In this document: in pieces, positions 1 to 11,905 of the stretch
Numbering within the stretch: position 1 is the stretch's first letter
Layout of the letters: each line of letters begins with the position of its first letter
From: Bimuria novae-zelandiae CBS 107.79
Taxonomy: Eukaryota > Ascomycota > Dothideomycetes > Pleosporales > Didymosphaeriaceae
Direction: 5' to 3'
Assembly (NCBI GenBank): GCA_010015655.1
Contig: ML976678.1
Span: 224,430-288,429, forward strand
Length of the DNA stretch: 64,000 nt
Made by a program: the position numbers and the translations under genes
The notes under the pieces: model-generated
Told to the model about the DNA's origin: nothing
The model's input: only the letters and a program-made list of their open reading frames with translations
Database searches by the model: none

Positions 1-512
1 GGGGACGCCAAGCCGGCATTCTACAATCAATTGATAATTGAATTGAGCATGAATAGTTTGTCGATCATGTCGTCCTTCCTGGGAATGGAATTTGGTATTT
101 TGTGGTTCTGTTCTCAGAGATGATTAATCCAAAGTACAGCGCCGTGTCAACCAGGAAAGGCACTACAACTGCCGAGGTACCTAGACTTTTGACTGGGTCC
201 TACATGTCACTGCAGATCACACATACGTCTAGCAGGCTGACAAAGGCATGCTATCGGTTCTGGAGGAGATGAATAGACGAGGTGTTGAGAAGATATCATT
301 GCGCCTGTGACCAACAAGACCCAGCCCTATTTATACACATCGAGCAAGTGCTGTTTCGCAGCACTTCCATAGGATCCAAATTTGAATTTGAATCGAATTA
401 TATCAACTGTTCACCAATATTCCCAGCAGTTATCACCGGACAGTTTCGAATCGTATGGTTCGTGTATGCGCACGGTTGTTGACGAAGCATTGCTGCCTCT
501 CAGGTCGCTCGA
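1..512. other. Intergenic, nothing recognised
   Basis: About 500 bases downstream of TIM9. Only short, composition-poor open frames are present on either strand, and none resembles a known family. It probably holds the TIM9 3' UTR. Confidence 0.5.
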
Positions 513-894
513 TTACCGACCGAAAGCCCCCTGTTGCCCTTGGGCCATTGCGGCGTTCTGTTCCTGGAATCGGTCACCCAGGCGCTGCGAGCCCTTCATG
601 TGCTTGTCGACGCATTTCATGATGCAGCCTTCCTCCCGCGAGGTGAGCGATTTGCTCTCGAACCCGTTGACGCAGTTGTCAAAACATTGCTGGACGAGGT
701 TGGAATACATCTAAGTTGATAGTCAGTATTCTGTGGCATCGAGGTTCAGAGGTGGTGGCATTGGCATACGTTCATGAATTCCTTCATCTGCTTCTTCTCC
801 ATGCGGTTTTGCAGCTCGCGCTGCTCATTAGCTGAGAGTCTAGCAGGCCATTAGCAGGGTCATGATCTTGGGACGAGCCGACCTACGCGTCCAT
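513..894 (-). CDS. TIM9: Mitochondrial intermembrane chaperone Tim9
   Basis: Small Tim chaperone. In the family, Tim9 pairs with Tim10 as a hexamer that carries hydrophobic carrier precursors across the intermembrane space to the TIM22 complex. Seen: twin CX3C motifs CFDNC and CIMKC separated by 16 residues, followed by a charged helix ending in [11 protein letters not shown] infer three exons: 894-887 (only 8 nt, ATGGACGC), 839-770 and 710-513, with introns 886-840 and 769-711, both GT/AG. The join reads [20 protein letters not shown] onward and gives 91 residues, close to the usual 85-95. Frame and length fit at both junctions. The tiny first exon makes the start easy to mis-annotate. The family call is secure; the 8-nt exon is an inference. 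Confidence 0.9.
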
Positions 895-2033
895 ATTGCA
901 AGAAAGAAGATAGTAGGTAGGAGGTAGGGTGTAGTGGATTGTTGATGGAAGACGCTGTCGAGTGCGGAGTGACGGAAGGAGCGATGGTCTTTGGGGCCTT
1001 CCCCAGCCAATTTTTTGGGCAAGAAGCTAGGACCCTACGCTGCGCGCGACAAGCACGACCAATACCTATGGTATTCAGAGTAAACAACACCTTGTATCTC
1101 TCCAATTACACCACAGCTACCTTATTTCCACCGTGTGAATGAACTGGTTCTTGACGCTGCCGATTTCGCGGTTCCCGTTCACCAGCTGCCTACGTCACGC
1201 GTTTCCATGGTTGAAAGTGAACGGCCGGCCCCATCCGTACCGCTTCCTTGCAAGCGCCCTCCGAAGCAAGATGATGCTCATTTGATAAACATGCCCGAGC
1301 GTCAGATACCGTGGACAAAGGTCCCTCTTTGACTCCTTGTCTGGAGCCAGAGCGAACAATTGATTGATATCCCAATGTACGCCAAGAGTACGTTCTTTAT
1401 CGTCCGAGGTCAGACGGGTAAGACCGCACATATAGATTAAGAAAGCCCGTCAAGACTCAATACGTGATACGTCGTCCATCGCTGATCGTGTGGCTGTGGC
1501 TGGACTCCGCACCTCGCGTCGTCTTGCACGAGAGCACAGCGCTGCTGCCAACGAGGGTGCCGCCTTGATATCACCGCCAAGACGAGACACATCCTCCATC
1601 GTCAGTCCAGCATCGGCTGCCACGCTCGCCTTGTTTCTGCATGCTTGACATCGTTTCCAGAAGCCCAGCCGTGCCATCGCGCTTCTACGCCAGTTTGTGT
1701 TCCGCCAGCCGTTCTTGCAGCAGGTCGCGTTGTGATCTCGAGGTCCGTCCGCCGTGAAGGCCATCTCCGACCGCTGCTCTCGCGCCAGCACACTGCGCCC
1801 GCCCGCTCCAGGTCCGCCTACGCTCCCTCACACACCGCCTGCACGCGGCAGCGACATTGTTCCCTGAGCTGTGGCTCCCAGCCGCGTCCTCCCGTTCGAC
1901 CATCCGCGACGTCTACCCGCCGCTGCCCCCGTTACCGCTGTCACTCCCCCAACGCGCGCGCGACACGCTGTGCTTCTAGCCACCAGCGACAGGGTCCACT
2001 AGAGAGCTGTACAACCCTTCGCCGTCGCCCGCC
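895..2033. promoter_or_regulatory. Divergent intergenic promoter region, TIM9 / RhoGAP
   Basis: The two genes point away from each other across about 1.1 kb. The last 500 bases before the RhoGAP start are C- and pyrimidine-rich, as in many fungal housekeeping promoters and leaders. I could not fix a TATA box or transcription start. Open frames here (for example about 1645-2148) are products of this C-rich composition and lack family features. Confidence 0.4.
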
Positions 2034-5000
2034 ATGCCCAACGGCGCACACAACCACCACGGGGCTTTTGCGACGCCCCGCGTGCGCAATGGAGACCCCC
2101 AACCCGCCCCGGCGACGCCATCCGAGACGCCCTCCAAGCGGGACTTGACGTCGTGGTGGAAGCAGTTTAGTAAACGTAATGTGAAGAAGGAAGAGGAGAA
2201 AGGTACGATCTACGACAGGCACCGTGGTCAACCCACGACGTCTGGTTGCTGGCGTGCTACTGTCTGTCACCGTTCCAACAGACAGCCCTCGCAGCTGCCC
2301 GCGCCCTACCCGCTGCTGCCTGTCCCTACCGTCGCTAACACGTCTCGCTGCAGAGCCCGAGCTACCCCGCGGCATCTTCGGTGTGCCGCTCATTACTAGC
2401 ATACCCTATGCGAACGTTGCCATTTCGCTCTTCAATGAAAGCGGCGAAAGTTACATCTACGGATACGTGCCCATTGTTGTCGCCAAGTGCGGCGTGTTCC
2501 TGAAAGAAAAAGGTCCGTGTCCGCCCTCATCACTCTACTTCCTTCTGACTGGGTAGTAGCTACTGATGTAGAGGGCATCTTTCGTTTGGCCGGCTCTGAG
2601 AAGAGGATCAAGGAGCTCAAGGCTCAGTTTGACACGCCACCACGGTGGGGTAAAGGGCTCGACTGGTCGGGGTACACTGTGCATGATGCTGCCAACATCC
2701 TCAGGCGTTATTTCAATCAGCTACCAGAACCCATAATACCTCTTCAGTACTATGACTCCTTTCGACAACCTCTACGCGGCCACCAAGCCGAGGCCGTTGG
2801 CCAGATCGAAGGCCAGGCTCCATCCGTTGGAGGCTTCGACCCCGATGCCGCTGTGCGCGTATACCAGCAACTCATCAAGGAACTACCATCACTAAACCGT
2901 CAGCTGCTCCTCTACATCCTGGATTTACTTGCTGTATTCGCGGCGAAGTCGGACGTCAATAAGATGACTACCTCGAACTTGGCTGCCATCTTTCAACCAG
3001 GCATTCTTTCGCACCCTCAGCACGACATGTCCCCTCAGGACTACAGATTGAGCCAGGATGTCCTCATCTTCCTCATCGACAACCAGGATCACTTCTTGAT
3101 AGGAATGGAGGGCACCGCTGTCGACGAGGGCACCGTGAAGCACGTAGAGAGTGGGCCCTCGACCCCTCAATCCAGGACGCCAACCACCCCCAGTCGAAAC
3201 AAGACTGGTCTCGGTCGCTCAGCCTCGGCCGCTTCCAGTGCAGGTGCAGAAAGTCTGCGCAAGTTCGGTGTGCGAAGAAACGTATCTACGTCCTCGAGGC
3301 AGTCACGTCACTCAGGTGCTGTACCTAGTCCCACTGCACCTGCGTTTACTTCTGGCTCTGGGGTTCACCGAAGTAACACGCTCCCTTCTAAAAGGTCGCC
3401 GGCTCTGCCCGCTGTGCGTTTTCCCAGAGAGAGAGGCTCTGATCCTCCCACTCCTGCAGCGGAAGAGTCAAAATCACAACTACCAGCAGTAACGCCTGAA
3501 GTTCCAACACCGGGTGAAACACCCGTAGAAGGCCCACCGAAGCACATCGATATACCTACTAGGGAACCTACTTTACCCGTTCAACCTGTACAGGAACCTG
3601 CGCATCCAACCCCAATGGCTCAAACATTTCCTCCCGAAAAGCTCGATGTCGTGAAACCGCAATTAACGGTGCAACCTGAATCCACGAAGCCAGCCTTTCC
3701 CACGCCTGCCTATGAGATCCCTGGCGCCTTCCCTTTGCCATCACCCGGCCTGATACCTCCTACACCCGATGCTACCACCCCGCCTACTGCGTCTGAAGCA
3801 TCAAACATACTAGCGCAACCTGCCCAGCAAACACTCCAACGCAGTTCCCATGCCGCGCTCAAGCATGATAGATCTGAGTTTATGGAAGGAGCAGTGGACT
3901 CCGGGCCTCCTGCTGAACAGTCATCACTTGCTCGATCCTTTACCCAGATTCTCTCCGGAACTCGAGCGTCCCCCGGCCCTGAAGAAAAGCAATCCGGAAG
4001 GAAGCCTAACAAGCTGCAAAAGAAGCGTCTGCATAGCGCAAATCCGAGTGCACACAGCTCTACTCATTCTCTTTCAGGGTCCCAGGCTGGTTTCGACGGT
4101 CCTCCTTCCCCACTCCTTCAACCTGCGTATCCACAACCCTTTCCGGGTGTCTCCAAAGAGGCCTTGCAATCGTTCAACTTTGAAACAACATCTTCACGCC
4201 ACTCGGGTGCTACCCTGAAGCCAACCATGTCCCCTTCAGCGTCGACCAGGTCCCATTCGACCGCAACCGAGTATTCCGAGGCGGAACAGATCGAGGAACC
4301 ACCGAAAGAAGAGAAGCGATCATTTTGGAAGTCGCACAAGCGTGGTGAAAGTAAGGCAACACCGACTGCGAGCCAAACGGATCTACACGGTTCTGTTCCT
4401 GGCGGCGATAAAAGCATGAGTTCATTCGGGAGCAGTTCTGGCTGGGGTGGCGGGCGAAGGAGTTTGCAATACGATTCTCATCAAGGTTCAGATCTGTCTG
4501 TGCCATTTGGTGAGTCCAAAGAGGCTACGGAGAAAAAGAAGTCTGGGCCTTTTGGTTGGTTCGAGAGGAAAAAGCGACAGGAAAACGACGAGCGCAAAGA
4601 TCGGAAAAATCGAGCTAAGAGCCCACCAGGAAGCGCATCTGATATGACGACGCCATTTGGTCTATTGAGTCCAAAGAGCGAATCGGCTTCAAGGGGTCGG
4701 TCAATAGACATGCCGCGGGACTTGGAAAACAATAAGCCAAGAGCTGATGTGCCTGGCAACAATGCGAACCAGGACTCGAGCGATGTGACGCCCACTGGTG
4801 CGACTCCGAACCCCTTAACAAACATCTCACCCTCCCCACAGCCTGCAGAATCTCTACCACAGCCACATTTACAAGCGACGGACGAGCCACATCAGCAACC
4901 TCAGCAACCTCAGCAACCTCAGCAACCTCAGCAACCTCAGCAATCTCAGCAACCTCAGCAACCTCAGCAACCTCAACAACCTCAGCAACCTCAGCAACTT

Positions 5001-5255
5001 GAGCAGCAACAAGATTCTCCAACTGCAGCAGCACCGCAGCAGCAGGATGAGACGCAAGCTGAGCCAGAACCGCAAGCTCAGCAAGTACCGGAACCTGCGC
5101 AACAATCACCACAGCAGCAACCATCCAAACCCGCTGATTCCCGGTCTGGATCTAATGCTGGTGTTGCTATCCCTCAAAGCCCTCCTATCAGAGGACTGTC
5201 ACCCAACAAAAGCGGTCTTTACCCTCTGGATGCAGACATAGGAAAGGCTACATAG
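2034..5255 (+). CDS. Rho GTPase-activating protein, Sac7/Bag7-like
   Basis: RhoGAP-domain proteins stimulate GTP hydrolysis by Rho-type GTPases. Sac7/Bag7 proteins act on Rho1 in wall integrity and actin organisation. I infer exons 2034-2202, 2354-2512 and 2560-5255 (introns 2203-2353 and 2513-2559), giving about 1007 residues. The GAP domain spans roughly residues 60-285: GIFGVPL near the start, YGYVPIVVAKCG, then the arginine-finger motif EGIFRLAGS (Arg about 118), with KSDVNKMTTSNLAAIFQPG late in the domain. The long tail is Ser/Pro-rich and probably disordered. It has a QQP repeat run encoded at about 4890-5000 and basic patches such as RSFWKSHKRGE. Intron 2 ends in TAGTAG; only the second AG keeps frame. 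The exact Rho target is an inference from the resemblance to Sac7. Confidence 0.88.
4889..5002 (+). repeat. CAGCAACCT-type coding minisatellite in RhoGAP
   Basis: Tandem 9-base units, mostly CAGCAACCT, run through the coding frame and encode a Gln-Gln-Pro array of about a dozen units. One unit reads CAATCTCAG and another CAACAACCT, so the array is slightly interrupted. It lies in the predicted disordered C-terminal tail, away from the GAP domain. Such arrays commonly vary in length between isolates. Confidence 0.9.
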
Positions 5256-7969
5256 GCTTGGAGCAGTGCATTCACTTGGATGGAAAGGTCGCAGCATGTG
5301 TACTTCACAGTTCGATTCTCGTCTGCTCGCAAGATATAGGGAGCGCTTCTGGGCATCTTGGTTATACGCGTTGGGTTGGGCTTGTGGGGAATGGATATTG
5401 CCCCTTTGTTCGCTCCGCTGGCTAATCGCCAGCCTGAGACGCGGCCCTCATGTTTTTCTTTTGCAATAGTAAGCGAGCGATTGTGATGTGCGATGAATGT
5501 AGGAACGAAGTACGATGTCATGGGGGCAGGGGTAATACGATCTGTTCAATTTGCACGCCTTAGAATGCTGTGCGCATGGCTCTCCGTTCTGTATGAATCG
5601 CCAGAGAGCCGGTGATTGAAATGACCCACCGCTTGTCCCACACACCTACATTTTCAACGTCACTTATCCCGATGCCCAAAGTCCACCCTGACCCCAACCT
5701 ACTCGTTACATGCCGCCGTAATCCCCTCCCTCCTGTAGAGGTATGGCATACCAGAGTAGCTGGAGGGTTGGGGTAATGCTTAGTCTATATTCTAAGTAGG
5801 TAATGGAGGTGCTGCGCGTGCAGTAGGCTCGTACACTGTTTGCCTCTCCTTCAGTGTGCGGTGGAGAATTGAATGATGCAGATCCATGGGCCACTCGTGC
5901 GTGGACGGCTTTGGTATGGGATGATTATTGTGATGGTGGGGGGATGAGTACGAGTACGTGGACGACGAGGAGTGGGAACGTTGGGGGGTTGGGTACCATT
6001 GTGCTTGTGTGTTGTTAGAAAAGGTCTTTTGTCATTGGTCCATAGGCGGGGGAGAGGATGATTGTGGTTCGATTGTGTTCTCTTTTGTTTTTGCTTCTGC
6101 CCATGGGTTGAGTTGGTGGTGGAAGTGGAAGGGAGAGCGTTTGCTTGTGCTCGGCCTGTCGGATAATTTATGTGTCAATAATTGTACTTATGTTAACGGT
6201 TTGGAGTATAATTTATATATCCTCATTCTGAACAATGAGAGCGGATTTTGGGCGGACACGAATTTTCGGATGAATTAGTAGAATGCTGCACTGGAGACGC
6301 ATGTAAATAGACAAAACTGCCTTTGTATGTGACACGGTTCCAGGGAGCAGTAAAGATGATTCCACTGCTTTGACACGGACTGTTCCGCCCATTTGCTCTG
6401 TTGAGTGCGCAGTGTATGCTGCGTTAAGACGCCCGTGCTAAAGCGTGACGAATCGATATTTCCCATACCGGCACCGCGTACGCGCACGATCCTAATTCTT
6501 GTCCGCACAGCGTCCTACCCTTCGTGTGCGCTCCCCCACAAAGAAAATCCGCGACTATTGAAACACGAGAGAGGTCGGTCTAGAGGCCGCACCAGAGTCG
6601 CGTCTAGCTGGCGATTGGTCTACCCTGCATCGACGTAGCGTGTGGCGATGCCGCGCTATTCAACACCAGACGATGGTCTAAAAATAGGGGTCACATGTGT
6701 TATAGAACAGCTCCCTCACATGGCAGCGAATGGTGCTCTGGAGGCCAAGAGAAGGCGATGAGACAAAGGACGTGGTGGAGGCTAGATGCACACCACAGCT
6801 ACACAACGGCCAATCCTTTCTGCGCTGGTTGTGCCGCTAAGATAATGCCCGCATGAGGATTTTGGAGATCTTCTGATTGTTCTTATGGGCGTTTGAAGAC
6901 ATGTCAAGATCTGATTTTGATGATTCTTGTCCGCTGAACGGGGATGAGAATAATGGATGTGTCAACGATGAGGTAAACATCATCCCATGTGGATATATCA
7001 AATTCAATATTACTCCTTCGACAACCAGCAGCGCGTGAGTTTGAGAGTGAGCCGAGCGCGCTGAGGGGTCCACATGCATGACGTTTGCAGATACTTGCAG
7101 GGATCATCGCGCATCCGATGCGAAGAGCGAGCTCGCTTCACGCAATGTTCCCAAGCGCAGGGGATGGTGCAGGTGCGTCGCCAGGGTCGCGTCAAATTTC
7201 AGGATTCACGACGTAGAGAAATGTCATGGAACAAATATTATGTTTGTGATATAGAAAAGTGTTTGAGATTGTGTTACGAGATGGCATGTCATGATCGTGG
7301 GCCAATGCTGCCGGCCAATGCTGAGACGGTTGAGGTTGTGCTGAGGGCAATTGGGTTAGCTTGGGGACCGGAGCAGCGAGTTCGGCCTCCTTGGGACGGT
7401 CTATTCGATGGTGAGGGGGCAGAGGTGCTGTGTGGAGGATGCTAGCTGCTAAACGAGTGACGACTGCTAGACGTGTTTGGGAAGTCAGCTGTTGCTGGCA
7501 TAAGCTTGCTTGCCGTCGCGCCCGTTTCCTCGCCACCTCAAAACATTGTCTCGAGTGTGCTTTTTCTGATCTTCGTTCGTCGTCTCTCTGCCTGCACTTG
7601 TATCTCTACATTCGTTGTTCGCGATCAGCACATCTTCGTTCTAGTTTGAGGTGGAATTGTTGGGTTACACAGCATTACGCAGCCCTCGCTTTATCTTGCA
7701 GCCCTGCCACTGGATGCTGAACTTTCGTGTAAGCGGAACTACTTCCGACACCTGCCTCAGAACAGCTGGCGCGCCGCAGCACTCAGCTGCCTGCAAAAGC
7801 ACACAATGCCCTGGCAGGGCCCTTCGTGGCCTTTCAATGGGCCCTTGTTTCCGTTGTAATCATGCCCTGCTAATGTCGATAAAGTGAATAACTGCTCTTG
7901 CTAGACACCCCTGAGTGCCAAAAGAACCCGCGCCGACACTCACTCAGCTAGCCCTCGAACAGCCTCACG
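5256..7969. other. Long intergenic region, no gene supported
   Basis: About 2.7 kb between two plus-strand genes. Open frames are short, overlap on both strands and show no conserved motif. The stretch after about 7450 is pyrimidine-rich and probably contains the promoter and leader of the wall-protein gene at 7970. I see no RIP-type composition or terminal repeats here. Confidence 0.5.
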
Positions 7970-9046
7970 ATGCGCTCTTTCCGCCAGCTTGCCCTCCTCG
8001 CCTTGCCATTGCTGGGCAGGGTGGCCGCCGAGGAACCTGCCTCGCCGACATCCAAAGTCGAGACCGCCGTCAAGACCATCTACGCCAACGCGAACGAAGC
8101 TTTCCAGGACTTGCTCAATGCTCTGCCAGAGGAGTCGCTGCACGTCGCCCTGAATGGCCTGACGCACTTCCGTGAAGGCGTCTTCGAGACAGATAGACGT
8201 GGTGTGGAGCACGTTCATCGCGAAAACCCACCGCTTGCTACCAAGCTCATCGTCGCCGCCGTGGAAGACTTGAAGAGGAGGCAGGCACCTGCTCCCAACA
8301 ATGGCACGGCGCTCACCACGCAAAGCCAGGAGCCGCAGAGCACAATTGCGCCCGAGAGCACCGAAGCCCCGCCCGAGAGCACCGAAGCACCGCCCGAGAG
8401 CACCGAAGCACCGCCCGAGAGCAGCCAGGCACCCCCTTCGGAAAGCTCCCAAGACGAGCCACAAAGCACTTCCGATGCTTCTCCATCAGCAAGCAGTGCT
8501 CCTCCGCCTGAGAGCTCCGCCGTGGTTGTACCCGTCCCCGTGACCACCACCGACTCCGAGGGCCGCACGACCGTCGCATCGAGCGAAATCCTCTCTCGCC
8601 CCACGGCCTCCATCGCCGTTCCCGTGACCCGCACCAATGCAGAAGGCTCCACTGAGGTCGCTACCGAGACCAGGCCTGCGGTCGTCTTCTCGACCACCGA
8701 TTCCGCTGGCCGAACCATTGAGACCACTTCCACCGTCGACTTTGCGCCGACCAAGGGTCAGGTGCTGACAAGGACGAATGCAGAGGGCGGCACCTTCCTG
8801 ACGACATACACACCGGGAAGCGGACGCGTGAGCAGCATCGTGCTGAAGACCACAACTGGCGCCGACGGACGGCAATCAGTCGTCACCAGTTACACGTATG
8901 TGGACCCAGCAGCGCAGGCGACTAATGGTGGTGGCGACGAACCCGCCGGCACCGCGAAGCCCAGCCTGCAGCGCGACGCCGCACCCAGGTACCGCGTTGC
9001 CGACGCTGCCGTCCTGGGTGGTGCTCTCGCGGCTTTCTTCGCCTAA
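7970..9046 (+). CDS. Secreted Ser/Thr/Pro-rich GPI-type cell-wall protein
   Basis: Single-exon protein of 358 residues. An N-terminal signal peptide is visible (MRSFRQLALLALPLLGRVAA, residues 1-20). A short ordered part follows to about residue 100, then a Ser/Thr/Pro/Glu-rich stalk. The stalk holds tandem ESTEAPP units (about 8350-8420) and looser repeats built on T(N/D)xxGxT, such as TTTDSEGRTT and TRTNAEGST. The C-terminus is hydrophobic after a small-residue region (VADAAVLGGALAAFFA), which suits GPI-anchor addition. Together these indicate a wall- or membrane-anchored, heavily O-glycosylated surface protein. No catalytic domain is visible, so no biochemical function is assigned. The repeats make length variation likely. 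Confidence 0.8.
   Translation: MRSFRQLALLALPLLGRVAAEEPASPTSKVETAVKTIYANANEAFQDLLNALPEESLHVALNGLTHFREGVFETDRRGVEHVHRENPPLATKLIVAAVEDLKRRQAPAPNNGTALTTQSQEPQSTIAPESTEAPPESTEAPPESTEAPPESSQAPPSESSQDEPQSTSDASPSASSAPPPESSAVVVPVPVTTTDSEGRTTVASSEILSRPTASIAVPVTRTNAEGSTEVATETRPAVVFSTTDSAGRTIETTSTVDFAPTKGQVLTRTNAEGGTFLTTYTPGSGRVSSIVLKTTTGADGRQSVVTSYTYVDPAAQATNGGGDEPAGTAKPSLQRDAAPRYRVADAAVLGGALAAFFA
8346..8424 (+). repeat. Tandem 21-base repeat (ESTEAPP units)
   Basis: Three near-identical 21-base units reading GAGAGCACCGAAGC(C/A)CCGCCC, plus a degenerate fourth (ESSQAPP), inside the wall-protein gene. All units keep frame. The only difference between the first three is a synonymous change, which suggests recent expansion. 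Confidence 0.85.
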
Positions 9047-11536
9047 GAGCTTTACCTTTTCGACAGGTTACACAAAAAAAGAACACGATTTACGAATTTT
9101 CTTGCTACGGCTGCCACTCCTTACGACATCTTGGCTTCATCCGTATAAACTAGTTTGATCGTCATATAGACTGTCCTTATCTGATGTTAGCGGTGCATTG
9201 GGACGGCGGCATATTTGGGTTTTATTTTGCATAGCACATGGAATCTCTGGTTCATACCTCTCCTTTCGAATATACCCTCGGTCCTTTGGTGCATATGGGA
9301 TGGAAGGGTGGGTCGATCTGACATCGGAAAATTGGCGGAGCAAGCGAAGGTGGCGAAGAGGAGGGAAATGGAAGGATATAATTTGAAATTGCATGCGTGA
9401 AGGTAGCAGGTCGAGCAAGACGATCTTGTTCAGCATTGCCTTGGTCCTGCGTGGTACTACTCCAGGGCCATTAGGTATAGCGCGCGTAGCAGCGCGATGT
9501 AGCTGAGAAGTTGATAGCTGTATAATCTCGCAGAATGAAGGATGTTCCAATGTTTTCATATAAGTCCTAGCGTGAGTGAAAACGAGCATGCATCTCCGTG
9601 TGCACTACGAGGTATGGATGAATATGTCTGTTGGAGTCGCACCTTTTCTGCTCAGGTCAGGTGCCGGTCGTGCCTTTCACCTTGACATGCATCGACACCA
9701 CGCTGAATCAGCGCACGGGTCCCCTGTTCCCGTGGACAGACTGCATTCTGCTAGTAGAATTTTTCCGTCAGACGTGTAGGCGTTGATGTGAGAGTATAGT
9801 GTGGTGGTTGTTTTCGGAGGGAAGGGACGACTTCGTGGAAGAGTATACGTTGGGACACTGTGGGGAGTTTGGGATGAGCATTGGGGAAGGCGGTGCGGAG
9901 GGGACGTTGGTAATGGTGGTGGGTGGGAGGGCGGACGGATGGCATACGCTGGGCGATTTCGAGGCGATGGGTGAACGCTGCCTACCTGTCTAAATCCCTG
10001 AGGGCCATCTTGAACCCGGCGCTTGGAAACCATGTCGTGGTAAAGCTTTTGCACCGGTATCTCTATGGTTTAAGCTTCCGTGGCACTGCTCGCGTAATAC
10101 CTTCGGTGGGATTAGCGGTGACCCGCATCAGGTGGGCCCGACCCGGTGTGCGGATCAATGGTTTCGTGCTACGGCACTCCCGAGTGCCGCACTCGACCTA
10201 CTATTTGTCTATGCACCTGAAGTCCATTAAAGTCAACGACTGGACGTATACCTAGGTAGGCCGGTATTTGGTGTAGCTGAGAGTGATGGTGAGGAATAAA
10301 GGGCTGATTCTAGCTAGCATGCTAGATTTTGTAAAGGTAGATTACAGCTCTTGAAAAATCGAAGATCGTTTGTGGAGAATGGCATTCATCAGATGCATTC
10401 CATGAGCCATGAAAGGTGGGCCACTTGCTAATCTCTGAACATTAGATTGACAGTGAAATATTGCCAAGGGATTGTTTGAGTGAATAGTGTATGTACACGG
10501 TTACTTACCTTTGTGGGAGAAACATTGGGGGCTACAATCGGCAGTCGGATGTTCGCGTATGTCCGGAAGCATGGAAATGTCGGAATGTCGCTCATGTCCG
10601 ACGCTTGTCACTCGGCCTCCACGGTTGGATCCGAAAGGAATACCATGATGTTCATCCGAAGAAGATTAACAGATACACTAGGAGAAAATAGCTTGATTAA
10701 GCGGTGTACGGTCATTTGCAGTGACGCGTCGTCGTTCTAGAATTTCAGATACCGTGATTGTAGGATTCACGGGGGAAATTTAGCGAGAGGGCATGATTGC
10801 AGTACCTTCGGCGTGTAATATCTATAGCGACTGCTTCGAATTAAGCCTACTGGTAAAGTCACATGAGTTTGTGCACTTGAACTAGTATTGAAATAGCTGG
10901 CAGGGTGAAAGCAATCTGACACGGTGAAGGCATGGAGAGATCATTGAAGTCGATACTTTCCCAGGTTCGCTTGTGCGAATGCTCTCAAGCTCTTGTTCAC
11001 TTTAGGCATTTGTAATCGATGATAAAACAACGTTTGCCAAAGTCGGCATTGAAGGCGAGGCATAACAATGTCCTTGGCCGCCTTACCTAACCAAGAGTAG
11101 AAGTTAGGGTTCACCCGCGCGAGAGCCTCATTAGCGTACCCAGACCTCATGTCATCGCCGTTCCGCTAGCCATAGAATGACCACAGTGCCAACATATCGC
11201 AGTCGCAGAATCCTATGGGATACACTCAGCCTCATCCGCCATAGCCTCGGATGCTTCGCCTCTACATTCGTGGGCATTATGCTCCTCCAGGCAGTTGGTA
11301 TATGCTAGTGGTTTCACTGAACCATGCAAAATAAGAGGATCAAATACATCGGATTAATCCGTGCGAAGATGCTAGCGACGAAGATACCTAACTCTATCCA
11401 GACCTGTTGGCATTCGTCTGCGCGCGAGACAAACAGTATAAGAGGATCTTCAACCACCTCCTTGTCCCGAGCCACCCACAAGTCACAAGTCTCTCCTCCA
11501 ACAAGCCACCTCCCCCCAAAGGCCAGAACCGCCAGC
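9047..11536. other. Long intergenic region, no gene supported
   Basis: About 2.5 kb without a convincing coding region. The longest open frames are about 120 residues, low in complexity or antisense to each other, and lack motifs. A CTAGCTAGCATGCTAGA palindrome-like stretch lies near 10310. I found no terminal repeats or target duplications that would mark a mobile element. Confidence 0.45.
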
Positions 11537-11905
11537 ATGCGCACCCAATCCATCCTCGCCCTCGCCTTCGCGACCCTGGCCGCCGCCGCCGCCGCTCCTC
11601 AGGCCGACACGCCTATCGAATTCGTCGTCAGCCTTTTCGAGAAGAGCCTCACCTGCGATGCCTCGACCGGTGCGAAGACCGTCTTCGGAAACGGCTGCCA
11701 AAACCGCACTCTTCCCCAGGGTGGCTCGGCCCTCGTGCGCATCTCCACCGCATCCAAGAACGGATACATCACTGGCTACTCGGAGGTCGACTGCAAGGGC
11801 GAAGTGCTTGTCGTCTTCACGCAGATCGATGGCTGCACCAGCTTCGACGATGTCTCGGTGAAGAGCTGGATCGGCAAGGCTCCTTTCGACGAGAACGGCA
11901 AATAG
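11537..11905 (+). CDS. Small secreted cysteine-containing protein, effector-like
   Basis: Predicted protein of 122 residues. I chose the ATG at 11537 because it begins a clean signal peptide (MRTQSILALAFATLAAAAAA), whereas the upstream in-frame extension looks like leader. The mature part is about 100 residues with four cysteines (SLTC, GNGC, VDCKG, DGCTS), enough for two disulfides, and short beta-like stretches such as GEVLVVFTQIDGC. No domain is recognised. Size, secretion signal and even cysteine number fit the loose class of small secreted fungal proteins. An effector role is only a possibility and has no direct support here. A pyrimidine-rich leader precedes the start. Confidence 0.72.
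   Translation: MRTQSILALAFATLAAAAAAPQADTPIEFVVSLFEKSLTCDASTGAKTVFGNGCQNRTLPQGGSALVRISTASKNGYITGYSEVDCKGEVLVVFTQIDGCTSFDDVSVKSWIGKAPFDENGK

Noticed and set aside
1645..2148. 167-residue plus-strand open frame
   Set aside because: Arg/Pro/Ser/Thr-rich product of C-rich promoter DNA; it overlaps the RhoGAP start in another frame and lacks motifs.
4889..5002. Possible CRISPR-like array
   Set aside because: Units are contiguous 9-mers without spacers, in a eukaryotic coding frame.
4615..5124. Minus-strand frame rich in Val/Ala/Glu repeats opposite the RhoGAP
   Set aside because: Antisense shadow of the QQP minisatellite; the plus frame is the conserved gene.
5300..5335. AGTTCGATTCTCG-like B box, possible tRNA
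   Set aside because: No A box, acceptor stem or cloverleaf could be formed with the upstream 70 bases.
8215..8754. 179-residue minus-strand frame opposite the wall protein
   Set aside because: Repeat-derived antisense frame; only the plus frame has a signal peptide and a GPI-like end.
9677..10054. 125-residue minus-strand frame
   Set aside because: Pro/Ser-rich low complexity, overlapped by several other frames, no start context or homology features.
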